A stretch of 64,000 nucleotides of DNA. It comes from an uncultured Tenacibaculum sp. GTDB lineage: Bacteria; Bacteroidota; Bacteroidia; Flavobacteriales; Flavobacteriaceae. Where the stretch lies: assembly GCA_947496185.1 (NCBI GenBank), contig CANMCD010000002.1, positions 186,001 to 250,000 of the forward strand. The letters run 5' to 3'. Positions 62,860 to 64,000 of the stretch are shown piece by piece. Below the pieces are notes generated by a model. It saw only the letters and a program-made list of their open reading frames with translations, had not been told where the DNA came from and made no database searches. A program made the position numbers and the translations under genes. Position 1 is the stretch's first letter. Each line of letters begins with the position of its first letter.

Positions 62860-64000
62860 ATGTCACTACTAGCAGACACCCATTTTACCCCTGTGGTCGG
62901 TCTCGACACCCATTTTACCACCCTACCGCCTTTTAATCCCTTTCAACCCTTTATTGGAATGGTCTTAGACCCAATGGACTATATCCCTTTTATTGGAACT
63001 AATGTATATATTAACGGTGCTAAACGAGCCGTTTCCGATACCAGTGGTGTATTGATTACCATGTTTCACATACCCATTGCTAGTCCTTTTGCTCTAGCAC
63101 CCATTATTGGACACGAAAGCATGAATTTCTTTGCCAGTCAAACCGTATTTGCTGATGGTACACGCCTTAGTCCTAAAGGACATATGGTAATGACCTGTAA
63201 TGATATTGGGATTCCTTTATCAATACAGCCTGGTAAAAACAAACCCAAGAAAAACTTTATCTCATTATTTGCACCCACCTCTTTTTCTGTATCCATTCCA
63301 ACCGGCCCTCCTGTTTTTGTAGGAGGCCCCTACATTCCAGATGTTGCAGGGATAGCACAAGGCTTGGCTATGAGTTATGGATTTGGTGCTGTACTACGAA
63401 AGCTAGGAAAAACAGCCAATAAAATAGCAAACAAGATAGCCAATAAACAAGGCAAAGGCTCTAATAAGGTTAGCCGTTGGCTTTGTAAATTAGGCTTTGA
63501 ACCCATTAACCTTGTAACAGGAGCGGTTACCTATGAAGGACTTGATTTTGAATTGCACGGAGTGATTCCCTTTACTTGGGAACGTGTATGGGATTCTGAT
63601 TCCGATTTTGTAGGCATGCTAGGACATGAGGTGAGCTGCAAGTACGATCGTTCGGTTGACATATTTGAGGAAGAAGAAGTGGTAGGGCTTCGTTTTGACG
63701 ATGGTAGGATGCTATCGTTTCCCTTGCTAGATCGTGGAGAAAGCTATTATTTACGTCAAGAGAAAACGACCCTTACCCGCAGTCCCAAAGGACATTTTAT
63801 CGCCTATGATCATACCGAAGAGTATTATTATCACTTCGAGATGCAAAGTGTCAACTTTTCTGAAACTCCACGATATAAGCTTTCCAAAATAGAAGACCTT
63901 CGCGGGTTTACCATAGTCTTTGAATATTACTTTGATAAACTGGTTAAAATCGTTGATACGGCAAAGCGTACCTTACTATTGGAATACAATGCCCAAGGTT
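62860..64000 (+). CDS. PAAR-like/Rhs polymorphic effector (5' part, truncated by window edge)
   Basis: 380 codons are open from ATG 62860 to the window end. Residues ~35-125 form a PAAR-like domain (GTNVYINGAKRAVSDTSGVLITMFHIPIASPF ... GTRLSPKGHMVMTCNDIGIPL), which would sharpen the VgrG tip. A basic linker with IANKIANK repeats (~180-205) leads to a DUF6531-type Rhs start (PINLVTGAVTYEGLDFELHGVIPFTWERVWDSD) and YD-repeat-like strands. Rhs shells enclose a C-terminal toxin, which lies outside the window, so the toxic activity is unknown. Third gene of the operon. Confidence 0.85.
   Translation, partial: MSLLADTHFTPVVGLDTHFTTLPPFNPFQPFIGMVLDPMDYIPFIGTNVYINGAKRAVSDTSGVLITMFHIPIASPFALAPIIGHESMNFFASQTVFADGTRLSPKGHMVMTCNDIGIPLSIQPGKNKPKKNFISLFAPTSFSVSIPTGPPVFVGGPYIPDVAGIAQGLAMSYGFGAVLRKLGKTANKIANKIANKQGKGSNKVSRWLCKLGFEPINLVTGAVTYEGLDFELHGVIPFTWERVWDSDSDFVGMLGHEVSCKYDRSVDIFEEEEVVGLRFDDGRMLSFPLLDRGESYYLRQEKTTLTRSPKGHFIAYDHTEEYYYHFEMQSVNFSETPRYKLSKIEDLRGFTIVFEYYFDKLVKIVDTAKRTLLLEYNAQG

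Noticed and set aside
1-64000. tRNA, rRNA, tmRNA and CRISPR arrays
   Set aside because: I looked through the intergenic regions for T-loop patterns, GC-rich islands and regularly spaced short repeats and found none.

Overview
The window is chromosomal DNA of a marine-type member of the Bacteroidota, family Flavobacteriaceae (Tenacibaculum/Aquimarina-like; the genus is an inference). The evidence is strong AT bias, several promoters of the Bacteroidota form TTG/TTTG-N16-20-TAnnTTTG, many secreted proteins with type IX secretion (T9SS) C-terminal sorting domains, TonB-dependent receptors, and a Bacteroidota-type VI secretion (T6SSiii) TssD/VgrG set. I found no tRNA, rRNA, CRISPR array or complete insertion sequence.

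Layout. 0-1.3 kb: 5' end of a TonB-dependent receptor, divergent from an AraC regulator. 1.6-5.4 kb: a conserved protein with kinase-like motifs, dprA, an HU-CCDC81/SPOR envelope protein and an acyl-CoA thioesterase. 5.4-9.4 kb (minus): a four-gene envelope operon of TPR protein, DUF4292 lipoprotein, EnvC-like coiled-coil/LytM protein and AI-2E family permease. 9.8-11.5 kb: a double-ATPase peptide/nickel-type ABC protein. 11.6-24.5 kb: six consecutive T9SS cargo genes built from FN3 and GEVED modules, including an M43 metalloprotease and a sortilin/BNR propeller; most are followed by their own terminator hairpin. 24.8-29.6 kb: ABC-F ATPase, isoaspartyl peptidase lipoprotein and an ALDH7-like dehydrogenase. 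29.7-33.0 kb: a small XRE regulator, a GNAT acetyltransferase remnant, and a TetR-controlled operon (SRPBCC protein, membrane protein, SDR) with the same 15-bp operator in front of tetR and in front of the operon. 33.2-37.4 kb: TonB receptor plus SGNH-hydrolase lipoprotein. 37.9-45.4 kb (minus): a candidate ~120-nt structured RNA, sdhCAB, and nrdB-nrdA. 46-51.6 kb: TerB-like protein, outer-membrane barrel, then a tightly packed operon of TetR, ABC1 kinase, flavin reductase and SDR/DUF2867. 51.6-53.1 kb: gltX.

53.1-64.0 kb is an accessory island. It has a gene-poor stretch with a diverged ~200-bp duplication, bracketed by two copies of a hairpin repeat (a third copy lies at 47.1 kb). A DUF4157 polymorphic-effector-like protein, an orphan beta-rich protein, a small lipoprotein and TssD (Hcp) follow, then a decayed gene with a small membrane protein. 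The window ends in an operon of VgrG, a helical-repeat protein and a PAAR-like/Rhs effector that runs off the edge.

The most promising targets for new biology are the DUF4157/T6SS island, the hairpin repeat family, the structured RNA downstream of sdhCAB, the structured leader of the TetR-ABC1 operon, the GEVED cluster, and the kinase-like protein beside dprA.
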